The notes under the pieces: model-generated
Seen by the model: the letters and a program-made list of their open reading frames with translations, nothing else
Database searches by the model: none
Told to the model about the DNA's origin: nothing
Program-made: the position numbers and the translations under genes
NCBI RefSeq assembly: GCF_002001105.1
Contig: NZ_MUNP01000046.1
Span: 62,001-126,000 of the forward strand
Length of the DNA stretch: 64,000 bases
Source of the DNA: Rhodanobacter sp. C06
Lineage (GTDB): Bacteria; Pseudomonadota; Gammaproteobacteria; Xanthomonadales; Rhodanobacteraceae
Reading direction: 5' to 3'
Shown: positions 52,279 to 62,775 of the stretch, in pieces
Numbering within the stretch: position 1 is the first letter of the stretch
How the letters are laid out: the number at the start of each line of letters is the position of its first letter

Positions 52279-53042
52279 GCGCGGAACGCATCCTTGGCCG
52301 CGCGCACGGTGGCGAAGCGGGTGGTGCGATCCGCGGGATCGCCAGACTGCCGCCGGCACCAGTCGACCACGGCCGGCGCGTCGGTGCGCAGGAAGGGATT
52401 GGTCGCCAGCTCGCTGGCCATGGATACCGGCAGGGTGGGGTGCTGCCGTGCGCGCAGCGTCTCCACCTCGCGCAGGCGCGCCGACAAGGCGGCATTGTCC
52501 GGTTCGACCTCGCGGGCGAAGCGGCCGTTGGCGGTGGTGTATTCATGGCCGCAGCAGAGCAGGGTGTTGGCCGGCAGTGTCGCGAGGCGATCCAGCGAAG
52601 CCAGCATCTGCGCGGGCGTGCCCTCGAACAGGCGGCCGCAGCCCAGGCTGAACAAGGTGTCGCCGGCCAGCAGCAAGCCTTCGCCGAGGTAGGCCACGTG
52701 GCTCAGCGTATGGCCGGGCACCGCGATCACCTCGAAGCTCGCCTGCGGCTGCGACAAGGTGATGCGCTCGCCGTCGCGCACGCGCACGGTGGCCGCCTCG
52801 ATGCGGGCATCCTCGGGCGCGTACACGGGCACGCCGTGCCGCTGGCGCAGCGCCAGCGCACCGCCGACATGATCGTGATGATGGTGGGTCAGCAGGATCG
52901 CCCGCAGCTGCAGCTTGCGCGTGGCCAGCGCCTGTTCCACCGGCGCATCGTCGCCGGGATCGACGACGAGCGCGTGGCCCGCGTCATCGTGCAGCAACCA
53001 GATGTAATTGTCGGCCAGCGCCGGTAACGGTACGAGATGCAT
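52275..53042 (-). CDS. gloB: Hydroxyacylglutathione hydrolase (glyoxalase II)
   Basis: GloB (255 aa) hydrolyses S-lactoylglutathione in methylglyoxal detoxification. The metallo-beta-lactamase metal motif is LTHHHHDHVGG (H53, H55, D57, H58), with further ligands in VPGHTLSH, LLAGDTLF and CCGHEYT. The C-terminal glutathione-binding part (NPFLRTD) is present. It is divergent from the methyltransferase-like gene by a ~246-bp interval with no other gene. Confidence 0.95.
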   Translation of the reverse strand: MHLVPLPALADNYIWLLHDDAGHALVVDPGDDAPVEQALATRKLQLRAILLTHHHHDHVGGALALRQRHGVPVYAPEDARIEAATVRVRDGERITLSQPQASFEVIAVPGHTLSHVAYLGEGLLLAGDTLFSLGCGRLFEGTPAQMLASLDRLATLPANTLLCCGHEYTTANGRFAREVEPDNAALSARLREVETLRARQHPTLPVSMASELATNPFLRTDAPAVVDWCRRQSGDPADRTTRFATVRAAKDAFRA

Positions 53043-53288
53043 GGCATGCTCCGCTGCGTTGGTTCACTAACGTGCAGACGCAGCCATCCCGGCATGCGCG
53101 AACCGGACGACTATAAACAGCCTGCTCCGGCGACTCGTTAGCATGTCGTTAATGCGAGTGGTGGCGGTTCAGCGATGTGAGGCGCGTCCGCAACGATCTG
53201 CGACACGGTCGGCGTTGCCAAACGCTACACTGCGGGCTGGATTTCGAGGATGGCCGGGGGTCGGCACCGCCGGCACCGGATCGAGTGC

Positions 53289-53972
53289 ATGCCGCTTCAA
53301 CGCGATCAGGACATACATGCCAGCGTTCCCCTGCGGCAGTTGCGCAGCGGACAATGGCGCAGCATGGCGCCCTTGCTGCAGCGCGAGACGGGGCGACGCG
53401 CATTGCGTATCGGCGTGGCCGACGACGACGCGGTGCCGCCCTTGCCCGACGTGACGTGGACGCGACTGTGGCTGACGGAGGGCGGCTACCGCGGCGACCT
53501 GCGCGGCCGTGCCGACGAACCGTTGCCCTTCATCGACGAAGCCTTCGACCTGGTCTGGTTGCAGCATGCGCTGGAGCCGGCACCGCAGGTCGCCGCGCTG
53601 CTGGCCGAGGCGTGCCGCGTGCTGGCCGCCGGCGGCGTGCTGGTGGTGACCGCGGTGCATCCGCTGGGCGGCTGGGCTCCCTGGTTCTGCTGGCGTGCAA
53701 GGAGGCAGCGGCAATCGCTGCAGTGGCCGTGGCGCCTGCGCCAGCAACTCCGGCGGCAAGGGCTGGAGATCGATGGCTTGCATCGGCTTGGCGCGGTTTG
53801 GCCCAGTGACGCACGGCCGGCGGGTGGCGACAGCCGCTGGGGTGGCGGCTATCTGTTGCTGGCGCGCAAGCAGCGGCGCCAGGCCATTCCCCTGAAATTG
53901 CGGCCGTTGCCGGCGCGCGCGCCGGTAAACGCGCACCTGTCGCCGGGCACGCGGCGGCACTCCGTATCTTGA
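53289..53972 (+). CDS. Methyltransferase-like protein upstream of rnhA
   Basis: A 227-aa protein with the tail of a class I SAM methyltransferase fold: LPFIDEAFDLVWLQHALEP (the methyltransferase-11 motif IV region) and LLAEACRVLAAGGVLVVTAVHPLGGW. The glycine-rich SAM loop is missing: the matching place reads ALRIGVADDDAVPP, so SAM binding is doubtful or unusual. Homologues lie between gloB and rnhA in many gammaproteobacteria. The ATG at 53289 is chosen; an upstream GTG at 53250 is in frame. Confidence 0.75.
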   Translation: MPLQRDQDIHASVPLRQLRSGQWRSMAPLLQRETGRRALRIGVADDDAVPPLPDVTWTRLWLTEGGYRGDLRGRADEPLPFIDEAFDLVWLQHALEPAPQVAALLAEACRVLAAGGVLVVTAVHPLGGWAPWFCWRARRQRQSLQWPWRLRQQLRRQGLEIDGLHRLGAVWPSDARPAGGDSRWGGGYLLLARKQRRQAIPLKLRPLPARAPVNAHLSPGTRRHSVS

Positions 53973-53984
53973 TTGGAAAACTGC

Positions 53985-54434
53985 GTGACGACTGAAGAAG
54001 TGGAAGCATTCACCGATGGCGCCTGCCTCGGCAATCCGGGACCCGGCGGCTGGGCGGCGCTGCTGCGCACCAAGGGCCGCGAACGCCTGCTGGCAGGCGG
54101 CGAGCCCGACACCACCAACAACCGCATGGAACTGATGGCGGCGATCGGCGCGCTGGAGGCGTTGACGCGACCCTGCGCCGTGCTGCTCACTACCGATTCG
54201 CGCTACGTGATACAGGGCATCGAGCAGTGGCTGCCGAAATGGCGCGCCAACGGCTGGCGCACCGCCGACAAGAAGCCGGTGAAGAACCAGGACCTGTGGG
54301 AGCGCCTCTCCACGGCGAGCGGCCATCATCGTGTGCGCTGGCAATGGGTGAAGGGTCACAACGGCCACGCCGAGAACGAACGCGTGGACCAGGCCGCACG
54401 CGAGCAGGCCGAACAGCACAGGAGCAACGCATGA
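53985..54434 (+). CDS. rnhA: Ribonuclease HI
   Basis: RNase HI (149 aa) degrades the RNA of RNA-DNA hybrids. The catalytic set is D11 ([14 protein letters not shown]), E49 (NNRMELMA), D71 (TTDSRYV), H125 ([10 protein letters not shown]) and D135, one residue offset from E. coli. The GTG at 53985 gives the family-length N-terminus; the in-frame TTG at 53973 is less likely. It overlaps dnaQ by 4 bp. Confidence 0.95.
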   Translation: MTTEEVEAFTDGACLGNPGPGGWAALLRTKGRERLLAGGEPDTTNNRMELMAAIGALEALTRPCAVLLTTDSRYVIQGIEQWLPKWRANGWRTADKKPVKNQDLWERLSTASGHHRVRWQWVKGHNGHAENERVDQAAREQAEQHRSNA

Positions 54435-55171
54435 GGCAGGTGGTGCTGGACACGGAAACCACTGGCCTGGAAGTGCGCCAGGGCCACCGACTGGTGGAAA
54501 TCGCCTGTGTGGAAATGGTCGGGCGGCGGCTCACCGGCCGCTACTGGCAAACCTATCTCAATCCCCAGCGGGCGATGGACGAGGGCGCCAGCCAGGTTAC
54601 CGGCATCCGCGACGGCGATCTGGTCGACAAACCACTGTTCGCCAGCAAGGTGGACGAGTTCCTCGCCTTCGTCGATGGCGCGGAGCTGGTCATCCACAAC
54701 GCCAGCTTCGACGTGGGCTTCCTCGATGCCGAACTGGCACGCCTGGGCGAGGGCTACGGCCGCATCGGCGACCGCTGCAGCGTGCTCGACACGCTGGCGA
54801 TGGCGCGCGAACGCTACCCCGGCCAGCGCAACAGCCTCGACGCGCTGTGCAAGCGCCTCGGGGTGGACAACTCGCGCCGCGACCTGCATGGCGGCCTGAT
54901 CGACGCACAGTTGTTGGCTGACGTCTATCTCGCGATGACCTCGGGCCAGGTGGCGCTGGACTTGGCCTTCGAGCAGCCGCAGGAATCGTCGGCGACGACG
55001 GCAGCTGCGCCGCTGGTATTGCGCGGACGGCCGCGCGTGCTGCGCGCATCCGCCGAGGAGGCCGCCGCGCACGAGCAACGCCTCGATGCGCTGGACAAGG
55101 GCGCCGGCGGCGTCAGCGTCTGGCGCAAGCTGGAAACGGTCGAGGCGTCTGTGGAAGCCGGCTCAGCTTGA
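54431..55171 (+). CDS. dnaQ: DNA polymerase III epsilon subunit (proofreading exonuclease)
   Basis: DnaQ (246 aa) is the 3'-5' exonuclease of the replicative polymerase core. DEDDh motifs are D7 and E9 ([10 protein letters not shown]), Asp in [12 protein letters not shown], and the His/Asp pair in [15 protein letters not shown]. The C-terminal polymerase-binding tail follows a variable linker. Translational overlap with rnhA (ATGA) matches the common rnhA-dnaQ pair, here on the same strand rather than divergent as in E. coli. The stop overlaps the convergent phosphatase gene by 9 bp. Confidence 0.95.
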   Translation: MRQVVLDTETTGLEVRQGHRLVEIACVEMVGRRLTGRYWQTYLNPQRAMDEGASQVTGIRDGDLVDKPLFASKVDEFLAFVDGAELVIHNASFDVGFLDAELARLGEGYGRIGDRCSVLDTLAMARERYPGQRNSLDALCKRLGVDNSRRDLHGGLIDAQLLADVYLAMTSGQVALDLAFEQPQESSATTAAAPLVLRGRPRVLRASAEEAAAHEQRLDALDKGAGGVSVWRKLETVEASVEAGSA

Positions 55172-55864
55172 GCGCACCAGGATCGCGGTGATGTTGTCCT
55201 TGCCGCCGCGATCCAGCGCGTTCAACAGCAGCTGATCCACGCACTCCTGTGCGGCGAGGTCGGTACGCGCCACGGTGCGCGCGATCGAGGCCGCGTCGAG
55301 ATCCTCGGTCAGGCCGTCGCTGCATAGCAGGAAACCCATGCCGGGCACCACGCGGCCGTGCGCCATGCCGATGTGCAGCTGGGAGGGGGCAGTCACGCCC
55401 AGCGCCTGGGTCAGCACGTTGCGTTGCGGATGCCGCGCGGTATGCGCCGGATCCAGTTGCCCTGCCTCGACCAGCGCCTGCACCAGCGAGTGGTCGTGGC
55501 TGATCTGGCGCAGCTCGCGCCCGGTGGTGTAGATGCGGCTGTCGCCCACCCACGCCGCCTCGTAACCGTCCTCGTTCAGGCGCAAGGCCGCGATCGTGCT
55601 GCCCATCGGCATCACGTCGGCGTAGTCATGCAGTTGCGCCAGCAGATGTTCGTCGGCACCGCGAATCGCTTCGGCCAGGCTGTGCCCGCGGCTTACCAGC
55701 TCGACCACGCTGTCGCGCACGAGGGCCGAGGCCACCTCGCCGTGCAGGTGCCCGCCCATGCCATCGGCCACCAGGAACAGGCCGAGCGCCGCGTCGACGT
55801 AATAGGTGTCCTCGTTGCGCGTGCGGCGCAATCCGACGTGGGTGGCGTGTCCGAATTCGATCAT
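55163..55864 (-). CDS. PP2C-family serine/threonine phosphatase
   Basis: A 233-aa single-domain metal-dependent phosphatase of the Stp1/PrpC type. Metal and phosphate motifs are RNEDTYYVD, LVADGMGG, AAWVGDSRIY, LCSDGLTEDL and GGKDNITAIL. Such enzymes reverse Hanks-type kinase phosphorylation; no kinase is in the window. The start MIEFGHATHVGLRR at 55864 is chosen; longer in-frame extension would run through the tRNA-Ser terminator region. Confidence 0.92.
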   Translation of the reverse strand: MIEFGHATHVGLRRTRNEDTYYVDAALGLFLVADGMGGHLHGEVASALVRDSVVELVSRGHSLAEAIRGADEHLLAQLHDYADVMPMGSTIAALRLNEDGYEAAWVGDSRIYTTGRELRQISHDHSLVQALVEAGQLDPAHTARHPQRNVLTQALGVTAPSQLHIGMAHGRVVPGMGFLLCSDGLTEDLDAASIARTVARTDLAAQECVDQLLLNALDRGGKDNITAILVRSS

Positions 55865-55933
55865 GGGTGGAGCATGGCGGATGTTGGGGGAGGGTGCAAA
55901 AGCGAATGCGTGATTTGAAACATGGGTGGGATT

Positions 55934-56038
55934 GTTCGGCTCATCCATGAGCCGAACCCCTTCGCGCTTGCGCGCTGCGGGGCCAGCCTTCGGCTGTCCA
56001 AAATTGCTCCGGGCAATTTTGTCGAACCGAGTGGGTTC
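55934..56038 (-). other. Hairpin-rich leader region between tRNA-Ser and the phosphatase
   Basis: Successive stems are 55934-55944/55947-55957 (11 bp), 55984-55988/55992-55996, 56000-56007/56013-56020 (AAAATTGC / GCAATTTT) and 56024-56028/56034-56038. No protein is supported. Open frames here are by-products of the tRNA and palindromes. Confidence 0.55.
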
Positions 56039-56045
56039 GTCCACA

Positions 56046-56187
<142 letters not shown>

Positions 56188-56363
56188 AAAGGGGTCGCGT
56201 GGTCTGCGCGAGCCGGCGATTTTACGTGCTGGCCGGGGCCGTGACAAGCGCGGGCGGACCGGCTTGTCATGCCGGGCTGGTCGGCCAACTGGCTTCCCGG
56301 TCAGTCGCAGTCAGGTGTCGACCGCGGTATCCGGGTTCGGCGATGGGGCTGATGCCTGATCCA

Positions 56364-57155
56364 CTACTGCGGCGGAGCCGATCTTTCCGGCTCTCCGTGC
56401 GTGAGCGGATTCACCGAGACCTCGCGGAACAGCAGCATGTCGCGGAGGCGCGACGAGGCGCCGTCGTAGAACCCCGTTGCGGGGGCGAAGTCGCGCGGGT
56501 TGTCGAAGGTGCCGAAGAGGATGTCGAACAGCGGCACGTCAGCATAGTTGTTGCGGTGCCGTCCGCGCGCATGGTGCCAGGAGTGGCTCTCGGGTCGCTG
56601 GACGATGCAGCCGAGCCAGCGCGGTGTGCGCACATTGGTGTGCTGGAAGATCGACAGCAGGGTGAAGACGAGTAGGGCCGTCGTCGTCGCCGACGCGGAC
56701 AGGCCGACGACCAGGGGCAGCGCGAGGCTCGACATCGCCGTCCAGCCGATCATGTCCAACGGATGGAACCAGAACGCGCTCCAGGTATCGACGCGCTCGG
56801 CGCTGTGATGCATCTGGTGCAGGCCACGCCACAGTAGGTCGGAGGCGTGCATGCCGCGGTGGTAGAAGTAGCCGAGGCCTTCGTAGACGAGGACGCCGAC
56901 GAGGGCGCCAGTCGCGGTACCAAGGTGGCTGAGGTCGAAAAACTGCCACGACAACAGGTACTCGGTCCACAGCAGCGGCAGGTAGGTGGACAGCGTGAAA
57001 AAGAGTGCGAACGCGGCCAGTCCGCGCATTCGCCATGCAGGTGTCCGGGGCAATTCGCGTGCAGGGAAGAAATGCTCCCAGAGGATCAGTGCCGCGTAGA
57101 GTGCGAAGACGGTCAGGGAGATCGGATCGAGCAGGACTTCAATCGGCGTGGGCAT
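56364..57155 (-). CDS. Sterol-desaturase / fatty-acid-hydroxylase family membrane protein
   Basis: A 263-aa di-iron membrane oxygenase-type protein with several hydrophobic helices. The histidine clusters are HRGMH (99-103), HQMHH (113-117), H131, H172 and HSWHH (191-195), the layout of the fatty-acid hydroxylase superfamily. The substrate is unknown; lipids or hydrophobic small molecules are likely. It is divergent from a GlxA-type regulator 92 bp away, which suggests regulation by it. Confidence 0.87.
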   Translation of the reverse strand: MPTPIEVLLDPISLTVFALYAALILWEHFFPARELPRTPAWRMRGLAAFALFFTLSTYLPLLWTEYLLSWQFFDLSHLGTATGALVGVLVYEGLGYFYHRGMHASDLLWRGLHQMHHSAERVDTWSAFWFHPLDMIGWTAMSSLALPLVVGLSASATTTALLVFTLLSIFQHTNVRTPRWLGCIVQRPESHSWHHARGRHRNNYADVPLFDILFGTFDNPRDFAPATGFYDGASSRLRDMLLFREVSVNPLTHGEPERSAPPQ

Positions 57156-57247
57156 GGCGGCCTCCGGTTTGCCTGGTACGGGTTACGATAACCCGCACGT
57201 CAGCCACAGCCCCCAGTCATTTCGGCAGCGAATCGGACGGATCGGCC

Positions 57248-58279
57248 ATGACCGCAGCCCGCCAGCCCATGATCGCGATCCTTGCCGTACCCGAGACCTC
57301 GGCATCGGTCCTTTACGGCATGTACGACCTGTTCCGCTCGGCCGGCCGCGACTGGAACATGGCCATTGGCGGTGATGCGGGGCCGGGCGTCGTGCAGCCC
57401 GTCGTTGTCGCCACGCGCGAAGGCTCGTTCCCGATCGTCAACGACATCCACGTGACGCCGGAGACGACGATCGATCGCATCGGCTGCCCCGATGTCGTCG
57501 TCATTCCCGATCTGGCGGTCGATCCGGACGATCCTCGCAACCGCGAGCGCTTCGCGACCGAGATCGCTTGGCTCAGGGATTGCCATGCGCGCGGGGCGGT
57601 ACTCGCTTCGGCCTGCTCGGGCGCCCTGCTGTTCGCCGAGGCCGGTCTGCTCGACGGCTGCGATGCGACGACGCACTGGGCCTTCGCCGACGCGATCGCG
57701 CGGCGCCACCCGCGCATCCGCATGCGTCCGGAGAACGCGCTGGTCGTCACCGGCGAGGGGCATCGCCTGGTCATGGCCGGGGGAGGTACCTCATGGGCCG
57801 ACCTCGCGCTGTATCTGATCGCCCGCCTCGCCGGCGTCGAACAAGCCATGGGCACGGCACGCATGAACCTCGTCGAATGGCATGCGGTCGGCCAGCAGCC
57901 GTATGCGCGGCTCGCGCGTTCACGCCAGTCCGGGGATGCCGTGGTCGCGCGCTGCCAGGTCTGGATTGCCGAGCATTACCAGGAACCGGCGCCGGTCGCC
58001 GCGATGGTGCGCCTGAGCGAATTGCCCGAGCGGACCTTCAAGCGGCGCTTCCGGCTTGCGACCGGGCTGTCACCGCTCGAGTACGTCCACACGCTGCGCC
58101 TGGAGGAGGCCAAGCAGATGCTCGAAGCCGGCGACGAACCGATCGAGGCGATCGCCAATGCGGTCGGCTACGAGGACGCGGGCTTTTTCGGCAAACTGTT
58201 CCGGCGCAAGGTCGGGCTTGCGCCGGTCCAGTACCGGCGCCGCTTCGGGGCGATGCGGCGCTCGTTGTCGTCAGTCTGA
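57248..58279 (+). CDS. GlxA/FtrA-type AraC-family transcription regulator
   Basis: A 343-aa protein with an N-terminal DJ-1/PfpI-like (class I amidotransferase-like) domain (about 8-190) and a C-terminal AraC DNA-binding domain (about 235-335). The nucleophile-elbow position shows ASACSGALLFAEAG with C123. The two helix-turn-helix parts are visible around LPERTFKRRFRLATG and IANAVGYEDAGFFGKLFRR. Ligand unknown. It probably controls the divergent desaturase gene, and possibly itself. Confidence 0.9.
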   Translation: MTAARQPMIAILAVPETSASVLYGMYDLFRSAGRDWNMAIGGDAGPGVVQPVVVATREGSFPIVNDIHVTPETTIDRIGCPDVVVIPDLAVDPDDPRNRERFATEIAWLRDCHARGAVLASACSGALLFAEAGLLDGCDATTHWAFADAIARRHPRIRMRPENALVVTGEGHRLVMAGGGTSWADLALYLIARLAGVEQAMGTARMNLVEWHAVGQQPYARLARSRQSGDAVVARCQVWIAEHYQEPAPVAAMVRLSELPERTFKRRFRLATGLSPLEYVHTLRLEEAKQMLEAGDEPIEAIANAVGYEDAGFFGKLFRRKVGLAPVQYRRRFGAMRRSLSSV

Positions 58280-58289
58280 CGCGGAGGGC

Positions 58290-60662
<2,373 letters not shown>

Positions 60663-60894
60663 GGGTGTCTCCTCAGGAAGCGCCGCAACGAGTGGAATGG
60701 TCACAAAGCAAAGGCCCGAAGCGGGCCGCAAAGGATTGGTATTGTCCGCTGTCGATGGTGCATGGCACAAGAAGACCAATGCCGCCCGGCGCCGAGCCAA
60801 CTGCATACCAGTCAGGCGCCGGTCAAGCGGCGACAGCTTCCGGACCTTGCGATATGGTGCGCAGCAGGCAGGCGCCACGACCCTTGGACTCCCC

Positions 60895-61710
60895 ATGCAG
60901 CGCACGGTTTTCTTCATCTCCGACTCCACCGGCATCACCGCGGAGACGATCGGCAACAGCATCCTCGCGCAGTTCGAGGGGGTGCGTTTCGACAAGCACC
61001 GCTTGCCCTTCATCGACGACGCGACCAAGGCCGAGGCGGCCACGCTGCGCATCAAGACGCACTACGCCAAGAGCGGCGAGCGGCCGATCGTGGTCAACAC
61101 CATGGCCGACCGCGCCCTGTGCGAAATCGTGGCCGCCAGCGGTGCGCTGATGCTGGATGTGTTCGCGCCGTTCATCGGCCCCTTGGAGGATGAGCTGGGC
61201 GCAAAGCGTTCCGGTGCGGTGAACCGCTCGCACGGCCTGGTGGATTTCGACAAGTACGAGGCGCGCATCAACGCCACCAATTACGCGCTGTCGCACGACG
61301 ACGGCATCGACGTGGACTATGCGCAAGCCGACCTGATCCTGGTTGGCGTGTCGCGCTCGGGCAAGACGCCGACCTGCCTGTACATGGCCTTGCATTACGG
61401 CGTCAGCGCCGCCAACTACCCGTTGACCGACGAGGACCTGGAAAAACTGGAACTGCCGGCGCGCCTGCGGCCGTACCGCGACCGTCTGTTCGGGCTCACC
61501 ATCGAGCCCGAGCGGCTGGCGCAGATCCGCGAGCAGCGCCGCGCGGGCAGCCGTTACGCCACGATCAAGCAGTGCCGCTGGGAGCTGGAGCAGGCCGACC
61601 GGCTGATGCGCCAGGCCGGCATCCCGTTCCTCAACACCACGCACGTGTCGATCGAGGAGATCGCGAGCAAGATCTTCGCGAGCTTCGGCATCGAGCGCAC
61701 CATGTTCTGA
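60895..61710 (+). CDS. ppsR: PEP synthase regulatory protein (bifunctional kinase/phosphorylase)
   Basis: PpsR (DUF299 family, 271 aa) inactivates PEP synthase by ADP-dependent phosphorylation and reactivates it with phosphate. The N-terminus [19 protein letters not shown] is diagnostic, and the P-loop is [16 protein letters not shown]. Divergent pairing with ppsA is the normal arrangement and ties it to control of gluconeogenic flux. Confidence 0.95.
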   Translation: MQRTVFFISDSTGITAETIGNSILAQFEGVRFDKHRLPFIDDATKAEAATLRIKTHYAKSGERPIVVNTMADRALCEIVAASGALMLDVFAPFIGPLEDELGAKRSGAVNRSHGLVDFDKYEARINATNYALSHDDGIDVDYAQADLILVGVSRSGKTPTCLYMALHYGVSAANYPLTDEDLEKLELPARLRPYRDRLFGLTIEPERLAQIREQRRAGSRYATIKQCRWELEQADRLMRQAGIPFLNTTHVSIEEIASKIFASFGIERTMF

Positions 61711-61751
61711 AACCGCATCCTGCAACCACATCGGAGTAGCCAGCGCCCACC

Positions 61752-62210
61752 ATGAGTGCCGTACTCGACGACCGCCACAGCCTGTTGCCGGGACGCTTCG
61801 AGTTCCTGATGGGCCTGTATGCGGAGAACTACCACCGGCTGACGCGGCTGTTCGCGCCGCAGCAGTTGGCGCCGGGGAGCTACGTGTCGGACGTGGACGA
61901 CGGACTCAACGTGCACCTGGCGGTGCAGGAACGCCATCCCTACACCTTGGAACTGGAACTCACCTACGGTTTCGTCGATGCGCACACCGGCCACCGCGCG
62001 CCGTCGGCGCAGTTGCGCATGTACACCGACGCCCACGTGGCCGAGGCGCTGCACTGCCATCCAGGGCGACACCTGTGGCAGGTGCTTGGCCCGTTCGCGC
62101 CGGCACACACGGTGTTTCAGCATCGCCTGCAAATGAACGGGTTTCTCGCGCGCTGGCTGGAATACCTGGCGGAGCAGGGACATTCCGTCGGTACGCTTGA
62201 GATGTCTTGA
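61752..62210 (+). CDS. DUF1249 family protein (YqiB-like)
   Basis: A 152-aa soluble protein of the DUF1249/YqiB family with no established function. Conserved features include LMGLYAENYHRL near the N-terminus, the YTLELELTY strand and the C-terminal FLARWLEYLAEQGH helix. It sits 41 bp after ppsR and is probably co-transcribed; a terminator follows. Confidence 0.85.
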   Translation: MSAVLDDRHSLLPGRFEFLMGLYAENYHRLTRLFAPQQLAPGSYVSDVDDGLNVHLAVQERHPYTLELELTYGFVDAHTGHRAPSAQLRMYTDAHVAEALHCHPGRHLWQVLGPFAPAHTVFQHRLQMNGFLARWLEYLAEQGHSVGTLEMS

Positions 62211-62230
62211 TGCAACCCCGGATACAACCC

Positions 62231-62264
62231 AACAAGAAAGCCGCCCGGAGGCGGCTTTCTTGTT
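62231..62264. terminator. Bidirectional terminator between the DUF1249 gene and tRNA-Asp
   Basis: 15-bp perfect stem AACAAGAAAGCCGCC / GGCGGCTTTCTTGTT with a 4-nt loop. T-rich on both strands, it serves the plus-strand gene and the minus-strand tRNA genes. Confidence 0.9.
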
Positions 62265-62269
62265 GATCG

Positions 62270-62346
62270 TGGCGGAGCGGACGGGACTCGAACCCGCGAC
62301 CTCCGGCGTGACAGGCCAGCATTCTAACCGACTGAACTACCGCTCC
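62270..62346 (-). tRNA. tRNA-Asp (anticodon GTC), copy 2
   Basis: 77-nt cloverleaf with encoded CCA, identical in sequence to the copy at 48815-48891. Last of the minus-strand trio transcribed Ala-Glu-Asp. Confidence 0.96.
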
Positions 62347-62386
62347 ACATGTGTTTCCAGCAAACGTAACAACGCGTATCGAATCT

Positions 62387-62462
62387 TGGCGTCCCCACGG
62401 GGATTCGAACCCCGGTCGCCACCGTGAAAGGGTGATGTCCTAGGCCTCTAGACGATGGGGAC
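62387..62462 (-). tRNA. tRNA-Glu (anticodon TTC)
   Basis: 76-nt cloverleaf with encoded CCA; acceptor GTCCCCA, anticodon loop CTTTCAC (TTC). Confidence 0.95.
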
Positions 62463-62530
62463 GTTGCTTTTTCGGAAAGTCCGCACTGGAGGTGCGGTCT
62501 CTCGCAAAGGACTTGCCTTGAATCAAACGT

Positions 62531-62606
62531 TGGTGGAGCCAGGCGGGATCGAACCGCCGACCTCCTGCATGCCATGCAGGCGCTCTCCCAGCTGAGCTAT
62601 GGCCCC
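62531..62606 (-). tRNA. tRNA-Ala (anticodon GGC)
   Basis: 76-nt cloverleaf with encoded CCA; anticodon stem CCTGC / GCAGG with loop ATGGCAT (GGC). First gene of the minus-strand tRNA trio. Confidence 0.95.
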
Positions 62607-62775
62607 GCCGCTGGAAGCCGCAAAGAATAGGCGGGGGTCGCATTTCCGTCAAGCTTTTTTTCAAGAAATTTTCACGCGCTCGACGACGTCGAATCGGCGA
62701 GCTTCGCCCGGCCGCGATCACGGCCGGCGCGAGGCATCGTTTAAGCTTCCTGCATCGGCGCAACGAGAGGAAGAC

